In this document: in pieces, positions 9,376-18,587 of the stretch
Layout: each line of letters opens with the position of its first letter
Position numbering within the stretch: the first letter of the stretch is position 1
Assembly: GCA_022844345.1 (NCBI GenBank)
Contig: JALHLU010000006.1
Coordinates: forward strand, 1-64,000
Origin: Hyphomonadaceae bacterium
GTDB lineage: Bacteria; Pseudomonadota; Alphaproteobacteria; Caulobacterales; Hyphomonadaceae
Direction: 5' to 3'
Length of the DNA: 64,000 nucleotides
Position numbers and translations under genes: made by a program
Notes under the pieces: generated by a model
The model's input: the letters and a program-made list of their open reading frames with translations, nothing else
Told to the model about the DNA's origin: nothing
Databases searched by the model: none

Positions 9376-10554
9376 ATGACGCGTTGTGATGTCCTGGTGA
9401 TTGGCGCGGGTGCGGCGGGCCTGATGTGCGCCATCGAGGCGGCACGGCGCGGGCGAAGCGTCGTGGTGATCGACCATGCAAACAAGCCGGCGGAGAAGGT
9501 GCGCATCTCTGGCGGCGGGCGCTGCAACTTCACCAACCTGCATGTGACGCCGAAACAGTTCCTGTCGAAAAATCCGAATTTCTGCGTCTCGGCGCTGAAG
9601 CGGTACACGCAGCACGACTTCATCAAGCGGGTGAACGAGCGCGGCATTGCGTTCCACGAGAAGACGCTCGGCCAGCTGTTCTGCGATGGCTCGGCGACGC
9701 AGATCATCGACATGCTACTGGAGGACCTGAAGGCGGCGGGCGGAGAGCTGCGGCTGGGCGTCGAGCCCGGCGCGGTGGGGCGGACAGGCGATGGCTGGCG
9801 CGTGGGCGTTCCGGCCGGCGCTATCGAGTGCTGCTCGCTGGTGATAGCGACCGGCGGGCTGTCGATCCCGAAGATGGGGTCGACAGGATACGCCTACGAT
9901 GTGGCGCGGCAGTTCGGGCTGAAGATCGTCGAGCCGCGCCCCGCCCTCGTGCCCTTCGTGTTCAACGAGCCGCAGCTTGCGCCGATTGCAGAGCTGGCCG
10001 GAGTTTCGGTGAAGGCGCGAGCGACGGCCGGGGGCAAGAGCTTTGACGAGGGCATGCTGTTCACGCATCGCGGATTGTCGGGGCCTGTGATCCTGCAGGT
10101 GTCTTCCTACTGGCGCGATGGGGATGAGGTGGTGATCGACCTGACGCGCGGGCGCGATGTTTTCGGGGAGCTGCGCGCGGCGCGGACGGAGCGGCCGAAA
10201 CAGCAGCTGGACAATGCGCTGGCGGTGTTTGCGCCCAAGCGGTTGGCGGACCAGATTGCAGCGCGCACGTTCGGAGCGGCGCGGTTGGCGGACTTGTCAG
10301 ATGCGAAGCTGCGCGACGTGGCGGCGGCGCTCAACGCCTGGCGGGTGAAGCCGGATGGGACGGAGGGCTGGCGCACGGCGGAGGTAGCGCTGGGCGGGGT
10401 CGACACGGAGGGGCTGTCATCGAAGACGATGGAGTCGAAGCTGGAGCCGGGGCTCTATTTTATAGGCGAATGCCTGGACGTGACCGGCTGGCTCGGCGGT
10501 TATAATTTCCAGTGGGCGTGGAGCTCGGGCTGGGCCGCCGGGCAGGTGGCTTAG
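9376..10554 (+). CDS. BaiN/HI0933-family flavoprotein (NAD(P)/FAD-dependent oxidoreductase)
   Basis: About 392 residues from ATG 9376. An in-frame ATG at 9301 would add 25 residues not expected before the nucleotide-binding motif, so the inner start is preferred, although neither has a strong ribosome site. GAGAAG at 10-15 is the Rossmann dinucleotide fold, SGGGRCNFTN at 45-54 is the hallmark of the BaiN/YhiN/HI0933 family, and GECLDVTGWLGGYNFQWAW near the C terminus is the second FAD contact. Cytoplasmic; most family members have no defined substrate. Confidence 0.88.
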   Translation: MTRCDVLVIGAGAAGLMCAIEAARRGRSVVVIDHANKPAEKVRISGGGRCNFTNLHVTPKQFLSKNPNFCVSALKRYTQHDFIKRVNERGIAFHEKTLGQLFCDGSATQIIDMLLEDLKAAGGELRLGVEPGAVGRTGDGWRVGVPAGAIECCSLVIATGGLSIPKMGSTGYAYDVARQFGLKIVEPRPALVPFVFNEPQLAPIAELAGVSVKARATAGGKSFDEGMLFTHRGLSGPVILQVSSYWRDGDEVVIDLTRGRDVFGELRAARTERPKQQLDNALAVFAPKRLADQIAARTFGAARLADLSDAKLRDVAAALNAWRVKPDGTEGWRTAEVALGGVDTEGLSSKTMESKLEPGLYFIGECLDVTGWLGGYNFQWAWSSGWAAGQVA

Positions 10555-10572
10555 GACGGGGAACCCGGAACG

Positions 10573-10614
10573 GCGGGGCGCCAGCATGGCGATTCAGCCG
10601 GCCAGCCGCCCCGC
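10573..10614. terminator. GC hairpin between convergent flavoprotein and GST genes
   Basis: GCGGGGCG at 10573-10580 pairs with CGCCCCGC at 10607-10614, between two convergent stop codons. No T run follows on either strand, so factor-independent termination is uncertain. Confidence 0.35.
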
Positions 10615-10624
10615 GCTCCAGAAA

Positions 10625-11281
10625 TCAAAACTCGATGTCGAGTTCTTCGATTTCGATAGGCTCGGCTTTCGCTTCCTCGATCCATTGCTGCATTGGGGCC
10701 CAAGCCATGACGCGGTCGCGGTATTCGGCGGCCTTGCCTTCCAGCGCCACGTCATAAGTGACGAAGCGCGTGCAGACCGGGGCATACATGGCGTCCGCCA
10801 GCGTGGGCGCGTCGCCAAACAGCCACGGGCCGCCATACTTGTCGAAGCATTCGCCCCAGATGGTCAGCACACGGCGGATGTCGCCCTTGGCGCCGGTGAA
10901 GACGCGGAAGCCGGGATAGCGGGCGCGCAGGTTCATGGGCAGGGCCGAGCGCAGGTTGTAGAAGCCGCCGTGCATTTCGCCGATGATGGAGCGGGAATGC
11001 GAGCGTGCCTTCTTTTCGAGCGGCAGGAGCCCCTTCTTCGGGAATTCCTCCTCCAGATACTCCGCGATGGCGAACGTGTCCCAGATGCTTGCCCCCTTGT
11101 GGTCCAGCCTGGGGGTAAGGACGGTGGGAGAGAGCAACAAAAGCTCAGCCCTGTTGCCCGGATCGTCCGTGGGCACGCTTTCTACCTCAACGTCCAGCTC
11201 CGCCAATTGGCAGAAAAGCCACGCCCTGAGGGACCATGACGAGTAGTTCCTGCTCGATATTGTCAGTCTAGCGCCTGCCAT
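10625..11281 (-). CDS. Glutathione S-transferase family protein
   Basis: 218 residues from ATG 11281, which is preceded by AAGGAAA; another in-frame start at 11317 lacks this. The N-terminal thioredoxin-like part has ISSRNYSSWSLRAWL, typical of GSTs with an active-site serine region, and LTPRLDHKGASIWDTFAIAEYL, the cis-Pro/Glu-Ser-type glutathione-contact block. The all-alpha C-terminal domain includes PWLFGDAPTLADAMYAPV. Predicted cytoplasmic glutathione conjugation or reduction; substrate unknown. Convergent with the flavoprotein gene. Confidence 0.85.
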   Translation of the reverse strand: MAGARLTISSRNYSSWSLRAWLFCQLAELDVEVESVPTDDPGNRAELLLLSPTVLTPRLDHKGASIWDTFAIAEYLEEEFPKKGLLPLEKKARSHSRSIIGEMHGGFYNLRSALPMNLRARYPGFRVFTGAKGDIRRVLTIWGECFDKYGGPWLFGDAPTLADAMYAPVCTRFVTYDVALEGKAAEYRDRVMAWAPMQQWIEEAKAEPIEIEELDIEF

Positions 11282-11409
11282 GACGGCACTTTCCTTGCCC
11301 TTAATGTGTCTATGCAATCGTATGTCGCAGTGCAGTAAGTCTGGAACTAGGCTTCCCTAAACGAAGGCCTTGGGGTTACGCACTGCCTAAGAATAGAGCG
11401 CGCCTGGAT

Positions 11410-12624
11410 ATGTGGTACCACATTTACGAGGCCCAGATGCAAGCCTCAGCGCCGTTTCGCGCTGCTGCATTGGCCGCCCTCCAGATGAGACCCGCGCTTA
11501 ACGGCGCGGGCGACAGCATGGCCATGCGCCAGGTAATGGCGGCGCTCGAAATGGCGAGCCGGGCCAAGCTCACCCACGTTTCCCAGCCCTTCGGCATCAA
11601 TTCGGTGATGGTGGACAACCGCGAAGCGCTGGTGGTTGAGGAGGTGGCGCACGATCTGCCCTTCGGCCGGCTGCTGCATTTCCGAAAGGATATCGATTCG
11701 CCCCAGCCAAAGGTGATGATTGTCGCCCCGCTGTCCGGGCATTTTGCCACGCTCCTGCGCAACACGGTCAAAACCATGCTGCAGGACCATGATGTCTACA
11801 TCACCGACTGGAAGAACGCCCGCGACGTGCCGATGGTGCACGGCCGGTTCGGTTTCGAGGACTATGTCGATCATCTGATCGGCTTCCTCGAATTCCTGGG
11901 ACCGGGCGCGCATATCGTGGCGGTCTGCCAGCCCTGCGTGCAGGCGATGGTGGCGACGGCGGTGATGTCCGAGCGAAAACACCCCTGCACGCCGCGTTCG
12001 CTGACGCTGATGGCGGGGCCGATCGACTGCCGCATCAATCCGACGGCCGTGAACAAGCTGGCGACCGATCACCCGATCGAATGGTTCAAGAACAACCTGA
12101 TTTCGACCGTGCCCTTCCCCCTGCCCGGCTGGGGCCGGCGGGTTTATCCCGGCTTCATGCAGCTGACCGCGTTCATGGCGATGAACCCGGAGCGGCACAT
12201 GGATGCGCACAAGACGCTGTTCAAGCACCTGGTCGAGGGCGAGGACGACGAGGCGGAGAAGATCAAGACCTTCTACGACGAGTATTTCGCCGTGCTGGAT
12301 CTGACCGAGGATTTCTATCTCGAGACGGTCGCCTGGGTGTTCCAGGAGATGCGCCTGCCGCTAGGCCGGCTGAAGCATCGCGGCGAGCCCGTTGATTGCT
12401 CGAAAATCACCCGGACCGCGATCCTGACCGTGGAAGGCGAGCGCGATGACATCTGCGCCGTGGGCCAGACGGCAGCGGCCCACGAGTTGGCGACCAAGCT
12501 GCGCCCGCACCTGCGCAGCCACCACCTGCAACCCGGGGTTGGCCATTATGGCGTGTTCTCGGGCAAGAAGTGGGAGCGCTTCATTTATCCGACCGTGCGG
12601 ACAGTCATTCTTTCGATGGAATAG
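11410..12624 (+). CDS. phaZ: Intracellular poly(3-hydroxybutyrate) depolymerase
   Basis: 404 residues, the usual length of intracellular PhaZ. The family N terminus MWYHIYEAQ is present, and the presumed nucleophile is Cys173 in VCQPC, a cysteine replacing the lipase-box serine as in Ralstonia-type intracellular depolymerases. A late GVGHYGVFSGKKW segment carries the catalytic His. It breaks down stored PHB granules into hydroxybutyrate units in the cytoplasm. No phaC, phaR or phasin gene is in the window. It ends 3 bases from the stop of the convergent next gene. Confidence 0.9.
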   Translation: MWYHIYEAQMQASAPFRAAALAALQMRPALNGAGDSMAMRQVMAALEMASRAKLTHVSQPFGINSVMVDNREALVVEEVAHDLPFGRLLHFRKDIDSPQPKVMIVAPLSGHFATLLRNTVKTMLQDHDVYITDWKNARDVPMVHGRFGFEDYVDHLIGFLEFLGPGAHIVAVCQPCVQAMVATAVMSERKHPCTPRSLTLMAGPIDCRINPTAVNKLATDHPIEWFKNNLISTVPFPLPGWGRRVYPGFMQLTAFMAMNPERHMDAHKTLFKHLVEGEDDEAEKIKTFYDEYFAVLDLTEDFYLETVAWVFQEMRLPLGRLKHRGEPVDCSKITRTAILTVEGERDDICAVGQTAAAHELATKLRPHLRSHHLQPGVGHYGVFSGKKWERFIYPTVRTVILSME

Positions 12625-12627
12625 GCG

Positions 12628-13206
12628 CTAGTTCACGCGCTCTGGCGGAAGCTGGCGCGTATCGCGGATCACTAGCCGCCCAGCACCGGCGTCGCGCAGA
12701 ATCGCGATCAGGCTCCAGAAGGCGTCTGTGGACGCCGTCCCGAAATCGATGACCAACGCGCCGGGATGGATCCCGAGCGAATGGATGACGTCGGGCGGGC
12801 GGGTGGCGCCCTTTGCGATGCGGCGTTCGTCAGGATCGTACCAGTGGCTGAACCAGTCCTTCAGCAACCCGGCCATGTCGCCGGGCAGGTCGTGGACGAT
12901 CTCGACATCATCCCAGTTCAGCTTTTCCACGCGGATCTGCGTGTCGCCGGACGCACCTTCGATGGGGTCGAATTCCAGCTGCTCGTCGGCGAACAGGTCG
13001 ACGATCACCGAGGCGTCCAACTTGCTCTTGAGGGTGGTGAGGAAATCGACCCGGTAGTGCGCGCCGTAGAGTGTGGGGTCGGCAGGGCGCTCGGTAGGCG
13101 CCTCGGCGGCGCCTCCTGGAAATTTCTCGAACTGGCTGCGCAGAAAGCCGACGAACTGATCGACATAGAGCTGGCGCGCCAGGGTGATGAGGTCGTCGCC
13201 ATCCAT
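12628..13206 (-). CDS. Hypothetical protein, unknown function
   Basis: 192 residues from ATG 13206, preceded by AAGGGTGG. An upstream in-frame start at 13257 lies over the terminator hairpin region and is not preferred. No signal peptide or membrane segment. The sequence is acidic, with alternating hydrophobic stretches and a C-terminal part (GALVIDFGTASTDAFWSLI) that looks like a small alpha/beta domain. I do not recognise a family. It is transcribed in the same direction as the hemolysin III-like gene, but the hairpin at 13259-13290 separates them. Confidence 0.6.
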   Translation of the reverse strand: MDGDDLITLARQLYVDQFVGFLRSQFEKFPGGAAEAPTERPADPTLYGAHYRVDFLTTLKSKLDASVIVDLFADEQLEFDPIEGASGDTQIRVEKLNWDDVEIVHDLPGDMAGLLKDWFSHWYDPDERRIAKGATRPPDVIHSLGIHPGALVIDFGTASTDAFWSLIAILRDAGAGRLVIRDTRQLPPERVN

Positions 13207-13258
13207 CGGGCCACCCTTACGGCAGGCGGCCGCCCGCGCCAATGGGTGGAACGGCAAA

Positions 13259-13290
13259 GGCCCGGCGTTGCCGCCGGGCCCTGTTTTCTT
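13259..13290. terminator. Probable rho-independent terminator
   Basis: A 9-bp perfect stem (GGCCCGGCG/CGCCGGGCC, 13259-13280) with loop TTGC, followed on the plus strand by CTGTTTTCTT. On the minus strand only TTT follows, so it may end minus-strand transcription from the hemolysin III-like gene weakly. No plus-strand gene nearby ends here. Confidence 0.6.
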
Positions 13291-13308
13291 GCACCCTGCC
13301 TGCCGCCG

Positions 13309-14004
13309 TCAGGCCAGCGGCACAGCCGCGATATCGAGGTAGATGGCCGCGAAGTGGCAGGAAGCGGCGGCGACGACAAAGCCATGCCAGATCGCTGAAT
13401 TGAAGGGCAGCTTCTTGTTGACGTGGAAGACAACCCCGATCGTGTAGAGCACGCCACCCGCCGCCAGGAGCGTGAGGCCAATCGGCGACATCGTGTGGAT
13501 CAGCCGGTCGATTATGGTCAGCACTGCCCAGCCAAGGCCGAGATAGAGCATGATGAAGGTACGCGGTGAGTTGCGGCGGACCAGCAGGTTCATGGCGATG
13601 CCAGCCAAGGCGACCAGCCAGACAAGACCAAGCACGGTCCACGCGAGCGGGCCGTCCAGCTTGGCCAGCATGAACGGCGTGTAAGAACCTGCGATCATCA
13701 GGAAAATGCCCGACAGGTCGACCCGTTCGAGGATACGGCTGAGCTTCTGGTTGGTGTTCGAGTTGTAGAGCGCCGAAGCGCCCAGCATGGCCAGGAGGCC
13801 GGCCGAGTAGATGACCAGCGCGGCAGTGAGTTTGACGCTGCCCGAAAATGCTGCGGTGGAGACGAGGACGATGCAGCCAGCGATGGCGAGCACGAGGCCG
13901 ACGGCGTGGACGATCACATCGGCAAGCCATTCGATGCGGCGCGACTGCGGGTACCAATAGACCGCAACAGCCTCGGCCTGGGCGGGAGTGAGATTTGTGC
14001 TCAT
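13309..14004 (-). CDS. Hemolysin III / PAQR-family integral membrane protein
   Basis: 231 residues with about seven hydrophobic segments. Family signatures are the early ADVIVHAVGL histidine, the SALYNSNTN loop, DLSGIFLMIAGSYTPFML, and a late WHGFVVAAASCHFAAIYL with paired histidines. The conserved His and Asp residues are thought to bind a metal ion. Located in the inner membrane. The name hemolysin is historical and does not imply toxicity. Monocistronic by appearance. Confidence 0.85.
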   Translation of the reverse strand: MSTNLTPAQAEAVAVYWYPQSRRIEWLADVIVHAVGLVLAIAGCIVLVSTAAFSGSVKLTAALVIYSAGLLAMLGASALYNSNTNQKLSRILERVDLSGIFLMIAGSYTPFMLAKLDGPLAWTVLGLVWLVALAGIAMNLLVRRNSPRTFIMLYLGLGWAVLTIIDRLIHTMSPIGLTLLAAGGVLYTIGVVFHVNKKLPFNSAIWHGFVVAAASCHFAAIYLDIAAVPLA

Positions 14005-14463
14005 ATCAATCTGCCCTTCTTGGCTGGGGCCTCGGGTTGAATGTGCGGACCGGTCATCGGTTCCGATGCGAGCATTGCGCCACGAAACACTGGCGCTAGT
14101 TGGACCCGATTGCGGCGAACCGCATGCGGACCATCTTCATGTAGGTACGCTTTCGCCATCACGATGAACCCGCATTCAGTTTCAACGCGGATCGACGGCG
14201 AAGTGTGTCTTCTGCGCAGCGGTTCCTGAACTTCGCGACAGGATTGAGCTGCCCGTCCGGCTGCGTTCGCGGCGCACCCGGGACTCGAGTCTGATTATGC
14301 CTGACGGGTGTTGAGGGCCGCTCTTTGCGATCGATGCAATTTGCCAGATCGGCACAGGATCGTGCATCGGGCGATGATGCTGTCGCGGCAATCTTTGGCC
14401 GCGCGAAAGCTGTTTCGTTCCGGCTTGCTTGCGGGAGAACACGCCGCAGATTATCCCCGGTCC
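14005..14463. other. 459-base intergenic region without a recognisable gene
   Basis: No convincing coding frame or structured RNA. Two small inverted repeats lie close together near its left end: CATCGG/CCGATG at 14055-14068 and GCGCCA/TGGCGC at 14077-14096. They could be protein sites or a small hairpin upstream of the hemolysin III-like gene. The rest looks unremarkable. Confidence 0.4.
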
Positions 14464-15135
14464 ATGACCGATCTTTCACATTGGACGAAGCGGCCCATGC
14501 CCGGCGAGCAGACGCTGGCGGGCAGGCGCGTGCGGCTTGAGCCGCTGGACTGGCTAAGCCATGGCGAGGGGCTGTTCGCCGCCGTGGGCGGGGACGTGAA
14601 TGCCGGCCTCTGGACGTGGATGCCGGTAGGTCCGTTCCACAGCCCGGAGGCGCTGGGCGATTTCCTCGCGGAGGTGCGCGAGAATGAGGGCTGGCGAACC
14701 ATGGTCTTCCGGGCTCAGGCGACTGGGGAAATTCTCGGCATGGCTGCCTACATGCGCATCCGCGAGGCGCATGGCAGCGCCGAGATCGGCTGCGTTGCGT
14801 TCAGTCCAAAGTTGAAGCGGACGACCAAGGCGACCGAGGCGCTGGCGCTGATGGCGGCGCACGTGTTCGAGCTTGGCTATCGCCGCTATGAGTGGAAGTG
14901 CAACAGCCAGAACCTCGCGTCCAAGCGGGCGGCGGAGCGCTTTGGCTTTGTGTTCGAGGGGGTATTCCGGAACGACATGGTGACCAAGGGCGAGTCGCGG
15001 GACACGACCTGGTATTCGATTACGGATGGCGAATGGCCGGTGGTGCGTGCGGCGCTCGGCCACTGGCTTGCCGATGACAATTTTGCAAATAATGGTTCCC
15101 AGTTGCGGAGCCTTGAGTCGTTCCGCGCGCAATAG
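14464..15135 (+). CDS. GNAT-family N-acetyltransferase (RimJ/RimL type)
   Basis: 223 residues. The ATG at 14464 gives a normal domain start (GRRVRLEPL is the first strand); the upstream extension is not family-like. The acetyl-CoA binding region is GSAEIGCVAFSPKLKRTTKATEAL, followed by ERFGFVFEGVFRN, the typical late strand-helix of RimJ/RimL-like acetyltransferases. It acetylates a protein N terminus or small molecule; substrate unknown. Followed after 12 bases by the VOC gene, so possibly cotranscribed. Confidence 0.85.
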   Translation: MTDLSHWTKRPMPGEQTLAGRRVRLEPLDWLSHGEGLFAAVGGDVNAGLWTWMPVGPFHSPEALGDFLAEVRENEGWRTMVFRAQATGEILGMAAYMRIREAHGSAEIGCVAFSPKLKRTTKATEALALMAAHVFELGYRRYEWKCNSQNLASKRAAERFGFVFEGVFRNDMVTKGESRDTTWYSITDGEWPVVRAALGHWLADDNFANNGSQLRSLESFRAQ

Positions 15136-15147
15136 CGGCAGACCTTC

Positions 15148-15996
15148 ATGATCACCGGCCTGGACCACGTCCTGATTGTCTGCACCTCGGTGGACGAAGG
15201 CGAGCACACCTATTCCGCCCTGCTCGGCAGGGAGCCGGACTGGCGCTCGAGCGATCCGGGCGGGTCGTCGACCGTGATCTTCCAGATGGAGAACATGGCG
15301 CTTGAGATCATGGCGCCGCATGGCGGCGGCCCGCTGGCCCGGCGGCTACACACCATGCTGGAGCAGGAAGGCATCGGGCTGAAATCGCTGATCTTCTCGT
15401 CCGACAACCTTGCCGACGACCGCGCCATGTTTGATCGCAGGGCGCTGAAGCCGGATGAGATCGCGGGCGGTGAAAGCGTAAGCCCGTATTCCGGGACGGC
15501 GCGCTACTGGTCGCGCTTCAGGCTGGACGAGCAGGCGACGCACGGGGTGCGTATCTTCGCGCTCACGCGCAAGACGCCGGACCCCATGCCGTACAAGCCG
15601 CTGAAGTCCGATGTGATCAATGGCCTCGACCATGTGGTGATCAACACCGCGAACCCGGACCGCGCTGCGGCGCTTTATGGCGCGCGCCTGGGGCTGAGGA
15701 TGGCGCTCGACCGGTCGAACCCCGACTGGGACATGCGATTGATCTTCTTCCGCGTCGGTGGGCTGACGGTGGAGCTGGCGCACAAGATCTCGGCCGGCGT
15801 GGGCAACCAGCCGGACAAGCTGTGGGGCCTTTCCTGGAAGACGCCTGATATCGAGGCAACGCACGCGCGCCTGATGGCGGCCAATTTCGCCGTAACCTCG
15901 ATCCGGCCCGGGCGGCGGGCGGGAACCAAGGTATTCACCGTGCGCGACGGTACGATGGGCGTGCCGACGCTGGTGATTTCCGAGGCGGCCCCGTAG
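15148..15996 (+). CDS. Two-domain VOC (glyoxalase-like) protein
   Basis: 282 residues with two glyoxalase-like units. The first begins GLDHVLIVCTSVDEG and resembles glyoxalase-like domain 3. The second begins GLDHVVINTANPDRAAALYGARLGLRM near residue 154 and keeps the conserved His and the beta-alpha-beta layout. VOC proteins use a metal site for isomerase, dioxygenase or lyase chemistry. The exact activity is not predictable. It is probably cotranscribed with the preceding acetyltransferase gene. Confidence 0.75.
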   Translation: MITGLDHVLIVCTSVDEGEHTYSALLGREPDWRSSDPGGSSTVIFQMENMALEIMAPHGGGPLARRLHTMLEQEGIGLKSLIFSSDNLADDRAMFDRRALKPDEIAGGESVSPYSGTARYWSRFRLDEQATHGVRIFALTRKTPDPMPYKPLKSDVINGLDHVVINTANPDRAAALYGARLGLRMALDRSNPDWDMRLIFFRVGGLTVELAHKISAGVGNQPDKLWGLSWKTPDIEATHARLMAANFAVTSIRPGRRAGTKVFTVRDGTMGVPTLVISEAAP

Positions 15997-16089
15997 GCAA
16001 CAGACTCAATCAGCCGGCAATAGGCGGCCGCAACACCCCGATTGCACTGCCTATTCCCCAGTGCCTATCGCCTGTGCGATAGCACGCGC

Positions 16090-16695
16090 ATGAAACCGTT
16101 TACCCAGCTCACCGGAACCGCTGCGCCGCTGCCGATCGCCAATGTCGACACGGACCAGATCATTCCCAAGCAGTTCCTGAAGACCGTCTCGCGCGAGGGA
16201 CTGGCCAAGGGGCTGTTCTATGATTTCAAGACCAAACCGGATGGCGCGCCCAATCCGGACTTCGTGTTGAACAAGCCCGCTTACGCCAATGCTTCCATCC
16301 TGCTGGCGAAAGAGAATTTCGGCTGCGGATCATCGCGCGAGCATGCTCCGTGGGCGTTGCTCGACCAGGGCTTGAGCGTCGTGATCGCGCCGAGCTTTGC
16401 CGACATCTTCTACAACAACTGCTTCAAGAACGGGCTGCTGCCCATCGTTTTGCCGCGCGATGTGGTGGACCAGCTGATGAAGCAGGCTGGCGGACCGAAC
16501 CATGTGTTCAACATCGACCTGGCCGCGCAGACCGTGACCGCGCCCGACGGCAAGGTGCACGCCTTTGACATCGACCAGGGCCGCAAGGCCAGCCTGCTGG
16601 CCGGGCTGGACGATATCGGCGAGACGCTGCAGCATTCGGGCGAGATCAGCGCCTTCGAGGAGAAGCGGAAGCTTTCCCAGCCATGGCTATCGTGA
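16090..16695 (+). CDS. leuD: 3-isopropylmalate dehydratase small subunit
   Basis: 201 residues, normal length. [15 protein letters not shown] at the N terminus and [15 protein letters not shown] near 77-89 are the aconitase swivel-domain signatures. With LeuC it interconverts 2- and 3-isopropylmalate in leucine synthesis. LeuC is not in this window, so it is either elsewhere or to the left. The last 13 bases overlap the start of the next lipoprotein gene. leuB lies 2.9 kb downstream on the same strand. Confidence 0.95.
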   Translation: MKPFTQLTGTAAPLPIANVDTDQIIPKQFLKTVSREGLAKGLFYDFKTKPDGAPNPDFVLNKPAYANASILLAKENFGCGSSREHAPWALLDQGLSVVIAPSFADIFYNNCFKNGLLPIVLPRDVVDQLMKQAGGPNHVFNIDLAAQTVTAPDGKVHAFDIDQGRKASLLAGLDDIGETLQHSGEISAFEEKRKLSQPWLS

Positions 16696-17345
16696 CCCGC
16701 TTCTGGCCTGCAGCCTTCGTGATCGCGCCACTGCTCGCGCTGGCGGCGTGCGGGGCTGCGACCGAGGGGCCGTCGGTCGAGGCGACGGCGGAGACCGCCG
16801 CAGCCGCTGCGATTGATCCCAAGGCTGCGGCCGAAGCTGCCAAGGACAAGGCGGAGACTGACGCGCTCGCGGCGGCCAAGCCCGCCTTCGATGCGGCCCT
16901 GGCCACGGGCGATCCGCTGGCGATCGATGGTCTGGCTGACGCCGGCAATGCGTGGGCGCACTATCATCGCGGCAAGGAGCGCGTCGCCAGCCATGATTTC
17001 ATGCTGCAGCAAGGCGGCTTCGAGGACATGGAAGCGGCAGCCGAAGCGGGTCTGCCCGAAGCGCTGATGTGGGTGGGGCGGCGGAAGGCCTATGGCGTGG
17101 AAGGCTACAAGCTGCAGCCCAACACCGGCCTGATCATGATGGAGCGCGCGGCGCGGCGCGGAAATCTCGAGGCGATGGTTGCGGTTGGCGAGATGTACGA
17201 GCAGGACGCCTACATGCATGACGCGAAGAAGGCGCGCGACTGGTATGGGCGCGCAGCCGAGGCTGGTTCGACACAGGCGAAGGACGCGCTGGCGCGGATG
17301 GGCGGGGCCGAGCCTGATATTGCGCCCGACGGCTTGGAGCCATGA
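16683..17345 (+). CDS. Lipoprotein with Sel1-like repeats
   Basis: 220 residues. The signal peptide ends in the lipobox LAACG (Cys at about 23). An Ala-rich low-complexity linker follows to about residue 65. The mature part contains Sel1/TPR-like helices such as [17 protein letters not shown] and [20 protein letters not shown]. Sel1 proteins act as protein-interaction scaffolds in the envelope. The gene start lies inside the end of leuD (13-base overlap), pointing to coupling. Biological role unknown. Confidence 0.75.
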   Translation: MAIVTRFWPAAFVIAPLLALAACGAATEGPSVEATAETAAAAAIDPKAAAEAAKDKAETDALAAAKPAFDAALATGDPLAIDGLADAGNAWAHYHRGKERVASHDFMLQQGGFEDMEAAAEAGLPEALMWVGRRKAYGVEGYKLQPNTGLIMMERAARRGNLEAMVAVGEMYEQDAYMHDAKKARDWYGRAAEAGSTQAKDALARMGGAEPDIAPDGLEP

Positions 17346-17433
17346 GGCGCGCCCGCTTGGCTGCCGTGAACGGATCGGACAATCGCCCATTTCGGTAAGC
17401 GTTGCGAGAGACCTTCGTCCTGTACACCCGGGG

Positions 17434-17462
17434 CCGGCAGGCAGTGTTCATCTGCCTGCCGG
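17434..17462. terminator. Strong hairpin between convergent genes
   Basis: CCGGCAGGCAG (17434-17444), loop TGTTCAT, CTGCCTGCCGG (17452-17462): a perfect 11-bp stem between a plus-strand stop at 17345 and a minus-strand stop at 17492. No T run, so it may be a transcript-end hairpin that needs other factors. Its core resembles the hairpin at 35539-35563. Confidence 0.45.
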
Positions 17463-17491
17463 GTGGGGAGGAACGCCCGTCGTCTTGTGAT

Positions 17492-18511
17492 CTATCGGGC
17501 GGCGGTGGCGGCAGGGGCTTGTCCCCTGCTCTCTCTTGTCGGTTTGGGTTCGGCGGCGGGGTAGCTGCGGATCGTGGCGGGGATGCCAGCTTCAAATGGC
17601 TTGGCATCAGACCAGAAGCGGCGGGAGAATTTTGTGGCGTCGACGTGATAGGGTCGATCCCAGGTGAAGCGCATCTCGATACATTCGCGCAGAAAGGTCG
17701 AGAAGATGCCCATGGCCCGCAGCATGAGCGTGGGCATAGCCATTACCTTGAGGTCTACGCCCATGGCGTCGGCGCCAAGCTGCAACAGGTCGCGTGGGGT
17801 GCGGATGGGCGCGCATGGAACATGCCAGACCTGGTTGAAGGCGTCGTCAGGCGCATCGAGCAGCGTCACCACCGCGCGGGCGATATCGGGCACATAAGCG
17901 AAGGCGTGCGGGGTGTCGGCGCTCATGATCAGCTGGGCCGACTTTCCTTGTGCAACGCGGGCAAGACCGGTTGCGCCGATGTGAGAATTCAACACGCCCG
18001 GACCGTAGAAATCGGGCGCGCGGAGGGAAGCCCAGCGCACGCGGCCAGCGCGAGCGGCCGTCTGCCACAGGCGGGTAGCTTCGGCGCGGGCGGCAGGCTT
18101 CACGCCGTAAGAGGTTAGCGGCATGTCCTCATGCAGCGGCTCGTCCTGCGGCCCATACATGTAGAGGTTATCGACCTGCACGATCCGGATGTTGGCGGCT
18201 TCGGCAGCGGCAAGCAGGTTGCGCATCGCTTTAGGCCAGGCGTCGCGCCAGACCTTTCCGCGATATTCGAAGCCGATGGTGACGACGGCTTGCGCCGCGC
18301 CAGCCATCGCACTGCGAACCTGTGCGGCGTCGAGTACATCGCATGGCGTGAACTCAACGCCGGGTGGGAGACTGGCGGGGCGGTGGCGCTGGACCAGGCG
18401 CACGGGTGTTCCGCGTGCACGCAGACGGGCGATTATCGCCTCGCCTGTCGGACCGTAGCCGAACACCGTGACGAGGCCCGGGGAGGCGGCCTGTTTTTCC
18501 TCAGTGTTCAT
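17492..18511 (-). CDS. NAD(P)-dependent epimerase/reductase (extended-SDR/NmrA-like)
   Basis: 339 residues. ATG 18511 is chosen because AAGGAG sits 7 bases upstream; 18538 is an alternative. The nucleotide-binding motif is VFGYGPTGEAII, DNLYMYGP is the SDR Tyr-region strand, and RAPDFYGPGV follows. The missing classical YxxxK suggests an atypical or non-oxidative member. Divergent from the LysR gene with a palindrome between them, so it is probably the target of that regulator. Confidence 0.8.
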   Translation of the reverse strand: MNTEEKQAASPGLVTVFGYGPTGEAIIARLRARGTPVRLVQRHRPASLPPGVEFTPCDVLDAAQVRSAMAGAAQAVVTIGFEYRGKVWRDAWPKAMRNLLAAAEAANIRIVQVDNLYMYGPQDEPLHEDMPLTSYGVKPAARAEATRLWQTAARAGRVRWASLRAPDFYGPGVLNSHIGATGLARVAQGKSAQLIMSADTPHAFAYVPDIARAVVTLLDAPDDAFNQVWHVPCAPIRTPRDLLQLGADAMGVDLKVMAMPTLMLRAMGIFSTFLRECIEMRFTWDRPYHVDATKFSRRFWSDAKPFEAGIPATIRSYPAAEPKPTRESRGQAPAATAAR

Positions 18512-18550
18512 TGCTGTCTCCTTCTCTGTTGACAGCAAGGTAGCGCGGGT

Positions 18551-18563
18551 CTGATCATATCAG
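18551..18563. promoter_or_regulatory. Candidate LysR operator palindrome
   Basis: CTGATCATATCAG is a perfect 5-bp inverted repeat with a 3-base centre, between the divergent reductase (start 18511) and LysR (start 18588) genes. A further GATAT half-like element occurs near 18585, just before the LysR start. LysR regulators usually bind AT-rich dyads in such a place. No binding data; the assignment is by position and symmetry. Confidence 0.5.
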
Positions 18564-18587
18564 AAATGCATAGTTGGTATTTTTGAT

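Noticed and set aside
12600-13300. Hypothetical gene at 12628 as a PHB granule protein
   Set aside because: It lies beside the PHB depolymerase, but has no phasin or regulator motif; position alone is not enough.
14005-14463. Possible tRNA or small RNA gene
   Set aside because: No cloverleaf, no CCA-type acceptor pairing, no terminator with a T run; only two short inverted repeats.
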